The position numbers and the translations under genes are program-made. Below, one piece after another: positions 46,501 through 55,600 of a stretch of DNA of 64,000 nt (position 1 is its first letter; every line of letters begins with the position of its first letter). The notes below the pieces were generated by a model. That model ran no database searches. It was not told where the DNA came from and was given only the letters and a program-made list of their open reading frames with translations. This stretch comes from JAVVTR01 sp036653535 (lineage in GTDB: Bacteria; Bacteroidota; Bacteroidia; Bacteroidales; P3): assembly GCA_036653535.1 (NCBI GenBank), contig JAVVTR010000010.1:1-64000 (forward strand), written 5' to 3'.

Positions 46501-47479
46501 AAACCAAGCCATTGGATGGCGTATAAATAACCGGTCTGCGATTTTCTGCTGCCAAATTCTGTACAATACCTATAGCCTCTCCTTTAGAAGAAATACCAAA
46601 AAATTTCAATTCCCCATAGCCAATAGGAGGAGAAACAAAAATTCTTTTCTTCCCTTTTTCGTAATACAAACCTTTTTCTTCTAAATATCCAACCATAAAA
46701 TTACCATCCCCACTACATGCCGTTAAGGAACCCGATCCGGAAAAAGCATCATCTCCAAGATAATAAGAGGTATCGCCCTGCCAATACACGGGGCAAAGTT
46801 GAAGACAACCACCTGTTTGCGGCATAGAGCTATGCCCCACTATGGTTTTTCCGTCTTCCGAAATAGCATTGGCCCGGTATCCATAACCCGTATTGTTGAC
46901 GGGAATTACCGCCATAGGCCAATGTCCTTTATATTCTTTATTTAGTTTCGTTCCTTGGTAGGTTCCAAATACATTGATATAAATTCCATTGCTTTTTTTA
47001 TAGTACATCGATAAAATATCCTTGCTATTGCCTGCTACTCCATAAGAAGAGGATCCTTTCCAAAAGGCAGCTTCTTCCGAGGGTATTACAGAACCAGGAT
47101 CTAAAACTTCCCATGCTCCATCACGCCACACCTTAGATTGTGTATGGCCTCCTTGCCCATTAGGACCAGAATAATAGAAGTCGCCTGAAATCACACTTCT
47201 ATCATTACTCACTCCAGTAACTGCACAATCCATAGTCCATGCAGTATCTCTCGCCACATCATAAATAAAGCCTTGAAAAACACCACGAGGAGCACCTCCA
47301 ACATATTTACCATTGGGTGATAACGCATTAGGCAAATAATTTAACATAGTATTTATTTCTATGTATTTTCCTCTTAAACCCTGCTTTGCCACTCCTTGCC
47401 CTTGAAGAAAATTTATGGAGGAACCCATAAGGGAAACACCAATAAACATTAGCAATACACTAATTTTCCTTTTTTTCAT
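43565..47479 (-). CDS. T9SS cargo protein with HAF-type propeller and fibronectin III-like domains
   Basis: From the ATG at 47479 (1304 residues) this has a signal peptide of about 1-28 (FLQGQ). Residues about 40-370 carry repeated phrases of the HAF/beta-propeller type (ALSPNGKYVGG, GVSNDRSVISG, AISEDGKTIVG, NISSDGKVLSG). Later parts alternate fibronectin III-like modules that describe a fold with LxGYNxYRDG and GxYxYxVxxxY patterns (about 380-470, 740-960, 1140-1220) with a second propeller-like region (about 500-740). A type A T9SS sorting domain starts VYPNPCTNNFN near 1234, ending KLIKK. The protein has no visible catalytic motif and is probably an adhesive or ligand-binding surface protein. 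Its neighbours on both sides are also large T9SS cargos. Confidence 0.83.
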   Translation of the reverse strand: MKKRKISVLLMFIGVSLMGSSINFLQGQGVAKQGLRGKYIEINTMLNYLPNALSPNGKYVGGAPRGVFQGFIYDVARDTAWTMDCAVTGVSNDRSVISGDFYYSGPNGQGGHTQSKVWRDGAWEVLDPGSVIPSEEAAFWKGSSSYGVAGNSKDILSMYYKKSNGIYINVFGTYQGTKLNKEYKGHWPMAVIPVNNTGYGYRANAISEDGKTIVGHSSMPQTGGCLQLCPVYWQGDTSYYLGDDAFSGSGSLTACSGDGNFMVGYLEEKGLYYEKGKKRIFVSPPIGYGELKFFGISSKGEAIGIVQNLAAENRRPVIYTPSNGLVFLEDYLYEMYRLDLRDRNLFSISNISSDGKVLSGWFSGLDGNDKTYVILLDQALDPSPRSLSAIQQRDQIAVNVSWDVPLVGNKKLLGYNVYCDSIKINSELVSTLEYVHVGVLTGKHIYHITAVYDGATPTESLYSEAAKIEVVEAGGCFSVKTIDNEIEYNRCVSVYWGLPTSVLQDKSSKSICFSKGSRDLKAFASAVKLPETLGVEQGYENEGYDFVSAHKMGSITTNNVIQIGKYYYASDYVNLGIRQYDSKFKLIKIIQIEGLPATYNLATVGNRVFAGCGTKFIYELDLERATIIKARPVDEKVNHIAYIPELDEGRGGFELGEWDKNNILVDMNGKYLSPGFEFQVAAGTIYYNGYVYAFEQTGSSFAELRQYSLQTKKSTGKVVNVGAMPAVKALGNKEIVMAAGLSLIYLEDSTLCFGAMLQPNVPGGNQLAFLEVKSAPNLLGYTIYRNNVALNTKPYTSRTYRDTIDIPGTYTYSVQTIKKNCSSEHSLTTQAIISDKGVCMPVQKVKGLEISQNTFLSWESPLEGSLGRLLGFNIYRDGKQIYDKYDRFKYTDVDPGVGRHLYRIEAFYDNSCVASDSLSIEITHAGIMNPPSNLQLSSTVSSTDSKKQDVKASWELPYFETPLPIGYAQGVLSNGVSVQGYNDIGAFIGWDTSNLKMYKGYKLVGMEFAITDEVTSCANVVILNNTIVYEKSMGRVRVLEPITVFFDQTFSMDQPVSVEVGYYITFNQGKSPAGLDISKANSGFGDIFVVDNYQRWGELKRDLNLPYNWFLTALVIKERDLAKYGSDWKNNPEALSLIQRAKVSNVTPLVTPLKSPIKVSAEPYQLSGFNIYRDNIKLNTDLYKDLSYTDKNLKDGTYEYVIGSIWNKGAEAELYTQAKSITIEMLANEALPLNNWKVYPNPCTNNFNIEGSYQSLSILDVTGKIVMQVNSPSACIDINNLSPGIYFVRIEKDFLIGQYKLIKK

Positions 47480-47498
47480 TCTTTTTTTTTTATAATAC

Positions 47499-47523
47499 AA
47501 ACGGGGGTTATAGGCCCCCGTTT
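47499..47523 (-). terminator. Hairpin between two large T9SS cargo genes
   Basis: A GC-rich stem (AAACGGGGG with CCCCCGTTT, seven-base loop) lies 20 bases after the stop of the 1500-residue gene and before the start of the next. On the minus strand only TTTGTATTATA follows, so termination may be partial and allow read-through. Confidence 0.65.
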
Positions 47524-47542
47524 ATATAAAATATTTTTTTAT

Positions 47543-50500
47543 TTAATTTACATAAATTTTATAAACCATGGCCGAATAGGAAGTATATACCTTAACTAAA
47601 AGAATTGTTTTATCCATATTCAAAGGAAGCAGTATATTATCCTTGGTACTTAACGAATAGGTCCCAATTACTTGCCCGGATAGATTAATTAATTCTATTC
47701 GATTAATTTCTAATCCGAAAAGGTTAATAACATTTAAAACTGAAGATTCAGCATAAACTTTAAACGCAGCCGTAGTTTTAGAAATATCTTCTAAAGAAAC
47801 TCCAGCAGTAGAAAAGCTCAAAGCATTTACTACAGAAGAACTAAGATGTTCGTCACAAACCCCCTGCACTCTCCAAGTGTACATAGTTTGTGGTTTCAAT
47901 TTACTTAAACGATAGGAAGTAGGAACAATAATACCCGTATCGTACATAAGAGCAGAGGCCTGTTTATAAAATACGTTATAGTAACGATTATTTTCTCCTG
48001 CACTCCAAGTTAAAAGGGCTCCATCGGAAAAAATTTCTGCGGTTTTTAGGTTAGAGGGGGCACCGCAAGGGGGAACCGACAAGGTTTTAACACTGATAGC
48101 ATTAGATATTTGTCCCGTATCTCCTACTGCACATATTGGTTGTACCGTTATATTATAGAGCCTTTCTGGCAACAATATTGGTATCTCTAAATTAGTACTT
48201 TCTCCTAAATACAAATTCGGCTCCGTTGCTGCTGTTTTATCTTGAATGGATACTAAAAATTGAGGAGCATCACTGGTGAATTTTATCTTTACACTCCAAT
48301 AAGTAGTATCGTAAGCAGTAAGATCTGTTATTTTGGGACAGGTTATAGGTAAAGTAGAAAAAGAATATAATCCACTATAAACACTTACAAAACTTTCATC
48401 TTCCGCACTACAAATAGCTTGTATTTTATAATTATAATCCGTCTCCACCTTAAGACCCTTTAAAGTAAAAGGAGAAGTGGTAGCTTTTTCTTCATGCCAA
48501 ACACTACTATCGGAAACTTTCCAAGCAATTTTGTAGGAAGCAGCATTCCCAAACCAATTTAATTGTACACTACTTTTAGTAGGATTAGAAGCAAAAATAT
48601 TTTTTACGGTATCACAAATATTTAATTCCAATGTTCTAAAACTTCCAATAGCCCAATCGCTAATTCCATTTTTACAAATAGTATAAATTCCATACTCATA
48701 ATTGGTAGAGGGTTGCAAGTTTTTGAGTTGGTAGAAGCTTGTCTTTAAAGTATCGTAAATATAATTTTTCTCTAATTCCGATTTATAGCGAAATACTACC
48801 GAATCGGATCCACTCCAAGAAATGCTAGCTGTTTTATCGGTAGCATCCACCTTTAAATCTTTTACTTTAGGACAAGAATAATCTAAACGAATATCATCTA
48901 TATATAAATTATGAGGATGTGCAGGGTCGGAAGCAGCATCTCTTTGCGCAAAGAATCCTATACGAATACTTCTTCCCTGTATTTTATCTGCTGGAATTTT
49001 CAAAGAAACTAACACAGAATCCATAAGTTCTAAAGGCTTATTGCTTCCTTTACCCCATCTTAATAAGGTATCTGCACCTCGAAAAGTTGTCCCTCCATCG
49101 GTGGAGAGAACCACCGCAAATATATTATTAGTATCGGCTTCCGTTACCGAACTACGATTGGTTTCCCCAGTCATAGACACCGTAAAATGGAGCGTAAGGT
49201 CGCCTATTTCCTTATTTAACCTTACTGTAGGAGTTAAAAACCAATGGCCAAAATGTTTTTCTGTAGTAAAACTAGAAGAAATAGAAAGATTGTCGTCTAA
49301 AAGGATCGTTTTGCTAAAATCTTCCGGCATTCTCCACGAACGCACATACCAATACCCTGGATTCGTGGTGTGATTAATAATCGTACTTACGTCTCCATCC
49401 AAAATAGAACCATTATTAAATTCATCCCATCCTCTTAAATGTATGAAATTATCTGCTTTGAAATTCTTGTGTGCATTCCATGCAGGATCGGAGAAATCGT
49501 TATGTACAGGCATATCAAATACAGTGGTAATGGTTTTACTTAATTCGGACCAATAACCTGTTTGTTCGTTAGCACAAACACTCTGCACTTGTACCTGATA
49601 AATGGAATTGGGCTGTAAATATATTTTGGTATGTATAGAATCGGTAGATAAAATCGACGACCATTCGTGCGTTTCCGTATTTACTATTCTATAATTATAA
49701 TTTTTCACCTCTAACTCCCCTACCGGTTTAATCCATTTTATTTCCGCTTGATAAGCAGTAATACTTCCTCCTACTAAGACAGGGGGATCTACGCGAGGGC
49801 AAGGTAAAATATTATCTACATAAACCCTACCTAAGGCTCCTTGCGCATAGCCTTCTATTTTGTAAACAAATCGCAACTTTACGCTCTGTGTATCGTAATC
49901 CTTAAAAGAAAAAGTACGAGCGACGAAATCTGTACTTACTCCCATAACAGAATCCACTACAAAAATGGTTTTCCAATCGGTATATCCCTTGGCTTTAGTT
50001 CCAACTTGAACTAAAATACTATCATGCGTTTTAAATTTATAAGCTACGACTCTCTCCGATGGCATTAGATTTTGTGCACTAAAAGCATATTCAAACGTTA
50101 CTTTATGTTCCCCTATACCCGTCATAAATTCCGGAGTACACACCTGTGCAATAGGATTGTTCATGGGGGAACCATAAAAAGATTCGTCCCAAAAACCATA
50201 GGATACTCCCGTTGCTATTTGTCTTATAAATTCCAAACCCACATTTAAGGTTACTCGCATATAACGATTAGGCGTTTGGGATACATTTTGATCTAAACCA
50301 AAATTAGATCCATCATCGGTAGGAAACATAAAACCATCGTTTTCATAGTCTTTAAATGGGTAAACCGGATTAGGCTCAGGCACCGACCAACCAGCAGGCA
50401 AGGTCATAGAATATTGAGCTCCAACGGCATCCTTATCAAAATTAAATTTTAAAGGTACAGTAGATAAGGTTCTTGCATTAAATTTAACCGGATCGGAATA

Positions 50501-52045
50501 TTGTATATTATTCGTATCGTCGTCTCTCATCGTAAAGGCCATAAAATAATATGGCGTAGCTTCTTCCAAATTAGCTACACTTATATCCCCAAAGGAACCC
50601 ACGTAAATAATCTCTAATACAAAAGATTCTTGTTGTATTTGATCACCTACTTTAACAAGTCCACTTAATTCTATTTTATTGGCTGTACTTTCGTCTTTAG
50701 CAATTAAAGAACGTCCAAGAACCACCTTAAGGCTATTGTCTTTATAGTTAGCATGTAGTTTAACATCTTTTCTATTTGCTTCCACTAACGATAAATTAGG
50801 AGCATCGGGAGAAGTAATAGCAGAAACAGTTAAAGAATCGGAATAAATGGGACCTCCCATACAGGCATCATTAAAAGCAAAGACATGAAAATAATACTTA
50901 CTATCTGGTTTCAAATTACTAACACTCACATCGTACATTTCATATCCACTAAGAGGAACTCCTATATTAACAATCGTTCCATTTCCAATTTTACCTCTTT
51001 TGTAATAAACTTTTCTATCTTCCGGTCGAGCCGTTAAGATGGGGTCTGTCGTTTGTACCACCAAATATTTATCGGTATTAGGAGAAAGAGTTATACTTCC
51101 CTTAAGGGTAGAGGTGGTGTATTTTTTAAATATAAGACTGGCAGCAGGAGCCGGCTTTTGACACGACTTTGGAGGAATAAAGGTATATAACATATCTGCA
51201 TCCGGAGAATATTGAGCGGTAAAAGGAAGATTCATCATCGTAGAGGTTGTTAAACCCGTACTCCACGAAATGCAAGAAGAAGTGATTGGATCGACTCCCT
51301 CGGTTCCAACATTGACTGCTGTAGCGTTGCTATTTTTTTTAATAAAAGCTCTAAAGTAGGGTGTAGAATAGCTATCGGCTAATATGGTATATTTCGCTTT
51401 TGCTTGTTTTACTGCTATTTCAATGTGATTATCCTTTTCAAAAAGGCAAATTTGGAAACTAATGGTATCCCAAACAACCTCTGTAGCAAGCATACCAGAA
51501 GCAGGATCAAAATCAGGATTAACCAACACTTTGTTAAATTGTATAGTTAGGGTACGCTCTGCTGCCAAACCATTTAACAGATAACTAATATCCGATACCC
51601 CTTTTTGTAAATGAACAGCTCCTTGATAAGCTAAACCTATAGCATTGTTAATATTGCTATTGGCACTTGGTGTTCTATTTCCTATAGCTTTAACGCTGTC
51701 CTTTCCCAACATAATATAGCCATTTCCTAAAACAGCTACCGAGTTAAAGTCTTCTCCACAAAAGGAAAAGGTGAAGGGTAGAGTAATACCTTTTGTAAAG
51801 GCGTAAGGAGCAAAAGCTAATTGTTTGTAACCTGTATCGCCCTCCATTACATGAAAAAGAAGAGAGTTGTTGGGATCTTCTGCATACTTCGCCCCTAAGG
51901 AAGTTCCTCCCGTAAGAGGAGTGTACGCTTTTTTAGAATACTGGAATTCGTATGCAGTAGGCTCCTGTGCCTGCAAGGGAGGCGTACAAAAATTCAACAA
52001 ACCCACCAAAAGAAAAAAATGACACCAATACTTAAACTTTTTCAT
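47543..52045 (-). CDS. Large T9SS-type surface protein with fibronectin III and cleaved-adhesin-like domains
   Basis: This 1500-residue secreted protein has a signal peptide of about 1-27 (PPLQAQ). Residues about 30-300 form a beta-rich domain with the phrase FGxxxNSVAVLGNGYI, similar to regions that open many Bacteroidetes fibronectin proteins. Fibronectin III-like modules follow (about 310-540). Two domains of cleaved-adhesin/MAM type, ending VYVDNILPCP and LYIDDIRLDYSCP, lie at about 545-770 and 870-1110, with more fibronectin modules at 770-860 and 1115-1425. The last 75 residues (IELINLSGQVIGTYSL, MVYKIYVN) resemble a T9SS type A tail but lack the YPNP opening. A binding or adhesive role is likely; I cannot identify the target. 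It is transcribed divergently from the riboswitch gene. Confidence 0.78.
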   Translation of the reverse strand: MKKFKYWCHFFLLVGLLNFCTPPLQAQEPTAYEFQYSKKAYTPLTGGTSLGAKYAEDPNNSLLFHVMEGDTGYKQLAFAPYAFTKGITLPFTFSFCGEDFNSVAVLGNGYIMLGKDSVKAIGNRTPSANSNINNAIGLAYQGAVHLQKGVSDISYLLNGLAAERTLTIQFNKVLVNPDFDPASGMLATEVVWDTISFQICLFEKDNHIEIAVKQAKAKYTILADSYSTPYFRAFIKKNSNATAVNVGTEGVDPITSSCISWSTGLTTSTMMNLPFTAQYSPDADMLYTFIPPKSCQKPAPAASLIFKKYTTSTLKGSITLSPNTDKYLVVQTTDPILTARPEDRKVYYKRGKIGNGTIVNIGVPLSGYEMYDVSVSNLKPDSKYYFHVFAFNDACMGGPIYSDSLTVSAITSPDAPNLSLVEANRKDVKLHANYKDNSLKVVLGRSLIAKDESTANKIELSGLVKVGDQIQQESFVLEIIYVGSFGDISVANLEEATPYYFMAFTMRDDDTNNIQYSDPVKFNARTLSTVPLKFNFDKDAVGAQYSMTLPAGWSVPEPNPVYPFKDYENDGFMFPTDDGSNFGLDQNVSQTPNRYMRVTLNVGLEFIRQIATGVSYGFWDESFYGSPMNNPIAQVCTPEFMTGIGEHKVTFEYAFSAQNLMPSERVVAYKFKTHDSILVQVGTKAKGYTDWKTIFVVDSVMGVSTDFVARTFSFKDYDTQSVKLRFVYKIEGYAQGALGRVYVDNILPCPRVDPPVLVGGSITAYQAEIKWIKPVGELEVKNYNYRIVNTETHEWSSILSTDSIHTKIYLQPNSIYQVQVQSVCANEQTGYWSELSKTITTVFDMPVHNDFSDPAWNAHKNFKADNFIHLRGWDEFNNGSILDGDVSTIINHTTNPGYWYVRSWRMPEDFSKTILLDDNLSISSSFTTEKHFGHWFLTPTVRLNKEIGDLTLHFTVSMTGETNRSSVTEADTNNIFAVVLSTDGGTTFRGADTLLRWGKGSNKPLELMDSVLVSLKIPADKIQGRSIRIGFFAQRDAASDPAHPHNLYIDDIRLDYSCPKVKDLKVDATDKTASISWSGSDSVVFRYKSELEKNYIYDTLKTSFYQLKNLQPSTNYEYGIYTICKNGISDWAIGSFRTLELNICDTVKNIFASNPTKSSVQLNWFGNAASYKIAWKVSDSSVWHEEKATTSPFTLKGLKVETDYNYKIQAICSAEDESFVSVYSGLYSFSTLPITCPKITDLTAYDTTYWSVKIKFTSDAPQFLVSIQDKTAATEPNLYLGESTNLEIPILLPERLYNITVQPICAVGDTGQISNAISVKTLSVPPCGAPSNLKTAEIFSDGALLTWSAGENNRYYNVFYKQASALMYDTGIIVPTSYRLSKLKPQTMYTWRVQGVCDEHLSSSVVNALSFSTAGVSLEDISKTTAAFKVYAESSVLNVINLFGLEINRIELINLSGQVIGTYSLSTKDNILLPLNMDKTILLVKVYTSYSAMVYKIYVN

Positions 52046-52345
52046 GATTGTTCCTTTAATTATTATTATTATTTGATTTTTTCTATTGCATTTGGTCTAC
52101 AAGGCACTCTCAAAAGCACGCTCTTTATTGGTTTTGCTGCTATTTCAAGAAAAATCTTGCCACTGCGCTGCAAAAGTATAATAATATTTGAATTTAAAAA
52201 AAAATTCATTTTGTATAATTCAAAGAAAAATTAACAATTTTATTAAATTCCATTAGGTAATCTTTTAAAGCAGATAATTCTGCTTTTTTATCTATCCTTT
52301 TTGTTTTTCTTTCCATGCCTCTTTGTTATAACAATTTTTTTAATC
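52046..52345. other. Divergent intergenic region upstream of the riboswitch
   Basis: This non-coding stretch lies between the 1500-residue cargo gene (minus) and the cobalamin-controlled gene (plus); the full gap is 650 bases. On the minus strand TACTTTTG (52171-52178) fits the -7 consensus for the 1500-residue gene, leaving a leader of roughly 120 bases. No convincing ORF is visible. Confidence 0.5.
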
Positions 52346-52353
52346 TATCTTTG
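52322..52353 (+). promoter_or_regulatory. Promoter of the cobalamin-riboswitch transcript
   Basis: TTTG at 52322-52325, a 20-base spacer and TATCTTTG at 52346-52353 match the Bacteroidetes promoter consensus. Transcription would begin near 52358-52361, just at the 5' edge of the aptamer's first stem. Confidence 0.8.
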
Positions 52354-52361
52354 CAGCGCTT

Positions 52362-52551
52362 TTTGGTCGGAGGATAGTTGCGTTTTTATAGCATAACTAT
52401 TCCCGATAATTAGGAATACCGTGAAAATCGGTAACAGTACCCACTGCTGTAATTCTCGTTGAAACTAAACTATATGTCACTGCGTACCGCATAAAATTCG
52501 GCACACGTGGGAAGGCGTTTAGGGAAGAGATAAGTCAGAAGACTAGCCAAA
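52362..52551 (+). promoter_or_regulatory. Cobalamin (B12) riboswitch aptamer
   Basis: The conserved core is readable in order. GGAATACCGTGAAAATCGG, then AACAGTACCC, then ACTGCTGTAA (52413-52452) matches the cobalamin aptamer core. GTGGGAAGGCG (52507-52517) matches the GGGAAG element. AAGTCAGAAGACTAGCC (52532-52548) matches the B12-box. TTTGGT at 52362-52367 can pair with GCCAAA at 52546-52551 to close stem P1. It lies between a good promoter and a large secreted-protein gene. In this class, binding of adenosyl- or other cobalamins normally lowers expression. Confidence 0.93.
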
Positions 52552-52652
52552 GAGGTTGAATTTTCCTTTCGCTTTTGGGAGTTAAAGCAGAGGTGCGCGG
52601 TTTTCTTTATCCGTACATTCAATTCTCTTTTCCGCTGTTATTTCATGGGGCA

Positions 52653-52681
52653 AAAAGTTAATGGACTTTTTATTAACTTTT
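52653..52681 (+). promoter_or_regulatory. Hairpin just before the start codon, possible riboswitch expression platform
   Basis: AAAAGTTAAT (52653-52662) pairs perfectly with ATTAACTTTT (52672-52681) over a nine-base loop. The hairpin ends 14 bases before the ATG at 52696, so it could expose or hide the ribosome-binding region rather than end transcription, as no long T tract follows. That it belongs to the switch is inference. Confidence 0.45.
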
Positions 52682-52695
52682 AAATTGTATATCCT

Positions 52696-55600
52696 ATGAA
52701 AAAAAAATCGTTGGTTTACTTTTTCATTTTTTGGAACCTTATTTGCGGCAGTTCCCTTTTACAGGCACAACAAAGCAAAGAAACAGGCATAAAGCCCGAT
52801 ACGGTTCTTCTTAAAGCGGGCCAAAATGAAGAAATTATCGTTTCTGGATCTTTAATGTTTTACGACGATGGGGGACCCGCCAAAAAAATCAGTCCTCGTT
52901 TTAATGGGAAAATCACTTTCGTACCTGCTAAAGCGGGAGAAGTGATTTTAATTCGTTTCAAAACTTTTAAAACAACTACCAATTCCTCTCTATCCATATA
53001 TAATGGGAACGATACCTTAGCGGAACATCAAAGCGGATCTTATTTTTATAAAAACATACCCCCTAAAATCGTCTCCTCGTCCAAAGACGGAAAACTATGC
53101 GTTCAGTTTATCAATAATGCCACCTCTACCTACAACAATGATAGCGGGTGGGAGGCAGAAGTAATATCTATACAACCTCAGCCTTTAAAAATCGCAGAAA
53201 TTCATTGCACCCCCATAGACACTACTTCCTTTTTATTTTCCAATAGTGAAAATCACCAAGCTTTACACATAGAAGTACAAACTATAGGAGACACCGGCTG
53301 TATTGCCATCGATAAATTATCTTTCCGTATTCTCCAACGTCAATATCCAGGCTCTGTTGCAAGTGCTAAAACGTTTTTTCTTGGTCTTCATTCTTCTTTC
53401 GAACCGGAAACAGCTGGAGAAATGTTATTTGGGAAAGTGGACAATATATCCAAAGACACCTTGGAAATAGAAGGGAAAGCAGAGCTAAATTTAGAAAATA
53501 CCTATCATTTTTATTTGGTTTACGACATAGGAAATGCACTACCTAAGGATACTATAGTAACTAAACTTCTAAGTTTAAAAGTAAAAGGAATAGAAAAACC
53601 TCTCTCTATTACCTCCGGGGAGAGCTCCCGTAATTTCGTAAAATCTGGGATACACGGAAATTTTATCATAGGTTCTTCCTCTAAGGCAAATTTTTCTTCC
53701 GTACAACAAGCCATAGATTCTTTAAAAAACGGGATAGACGGAAAAGTGATTTTACAAATAGAAGATGGTACTTACGATGGAAGTATAATTATTCCTAATA
53801 TCCCTGGAAGTTCCTCCACCAATACCCTTAGCATTACTTCCTTAAATAAGAACGCAGAAAAAGTAATTTTTAGCAGCCAATATTTTTGGGTAAGTAGTTC
53901 GATATATGAAGGACTTTTCAATTTAGACGGAGCAAATTATATCACTCTTTCTCATCTTAGTTTTCAAGTACCAGCTGCCAAACAATTTCGTTCTCTCGTC
54001 TACATCTTCCACGCCAGCAGGCATACTATCCTCAGCCATTGTCGCTTTATAAGCGATTTGTCGACCGATACCTATGGCTGCACCATGCTAAAACTTACAG
54101 CCAACTCCTCGGATTTAAATCAAAATTCCGACTTTATTCAAGTATCCGATTCCTATTTTGAAGGGGGAAAAATAGGCATACAAATTGGAGGTAGCAGCAC
54201 TGTTGGAACGCCAGTACATCAAGGAGTGGAAATTAAAAAATGCACACTGAAAAATCAGGGTACTAAAGGAATATATATTTCCACTGCAGAAGATATAAAA
54301 ATTGCAGACAATATCATTATTAACAACGCTACCACGAAAAGCAATTATCAAGCAATGGATTTGTTTCGCGCATCGGGCTTGGTGAATATAAACAACAATC
54401 AAATAGAATTAGATATACCCTATTACGCTTATGGTATGTATTTACGTCCAGTATCCGGAACTATAGAAAATCCTGCTCGTATATACAACAATGCCATTAA
54501 TTTCAAGCAAGTAAAAGCCAACTCCTATGGAATAGATTTAAATGGCGGGGACGCTTCTTTTCCCAATAAATTTATTGATTTTGCCTATAATACCGTGCGT
54601 ATGGAAAATCAAACAGAGGTAAACAGTTGTGCTCTTCTATTTTTAGAAAAAAACACCTTTGCTAATAGCTTAACTTTTACCAATAATTTATTGCAAAATG
54701 TATGTGGTGGATATGTATATCGCATACAAAAAGACGAAGACTTAGCCCAATCTACTTTTGAAAACAATGGAGTATTTACCAGCAACACCACCACTTTTGC
54801 TTATGCAACTAAAGACATTGCTTCTTTTGAAGAATGGAAAACGCTCTCCAAAGAAAAACAATCTATAGTAGAAAAAGCAAATTTTATTACGCCCTCTTTT
54901 TGTGGACTTAAAACGAGTGGACACTTAAGAATAGCCAAACCTCTATCTTGGATTAATTTCGATCTATTAAATATGGAACGCCCCAATAACCATGCCACCA
55001 TTGGTGCTTATGAATTTGATGAATTTTTAGATCAAAAACCCACTATGGATTCTCTTTATCCTATACTATCAAAAACGGAAGCTCATACGGCTAAATTCCT
55101 TGTAAAACTTAAGCAATCGGGATTATTATACTCTTTTATTAGCCAAGATTCCTCTCTATCTATTTCTAAGGATAGTATCTTAAAAAGTATTCCTACAGAA
55201 ATAGCTAAAAACAAAGAAAGGGATATTCTTTTTGAAAATTTGCAGGCTCACACTACTTATTATGCCTATTTTCTCATCAAAAACCATATAGACACTCTCT
55301 CCAAAATAATTAGAAGCGCCCCATTTACCACCCAATATTTGCCATCCGGAATAGCTACCTTTGAAAACCTTAGCTTAGCGGCCGAATCTTTTTGGAGTGG
55401 TTCTAAGCCCACCTCTGTAAGCGATTTCTATAGTGGTTCTTTTGGGTTCACCAATAATTACAATGCAGAATATAACTCTTGGGATGGATTTGCCTACAGT
55501 AATATTTCCCTTTCTCATTACGATCCATCTATTGCTTACGATAATCAATACCGCTCTTGCACTGGAGGCGGAGCTCATCACTCCTCTACTTTTGCCATTG

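Noticed and set aside
47543..52045. Peptidase activity in the 1500-residue protein, because cleaved-adhesin-like domains occur in gingipains
   Set aside because: I see no catalytic Cys-His or Ser motif; only the binding-type domains are present.
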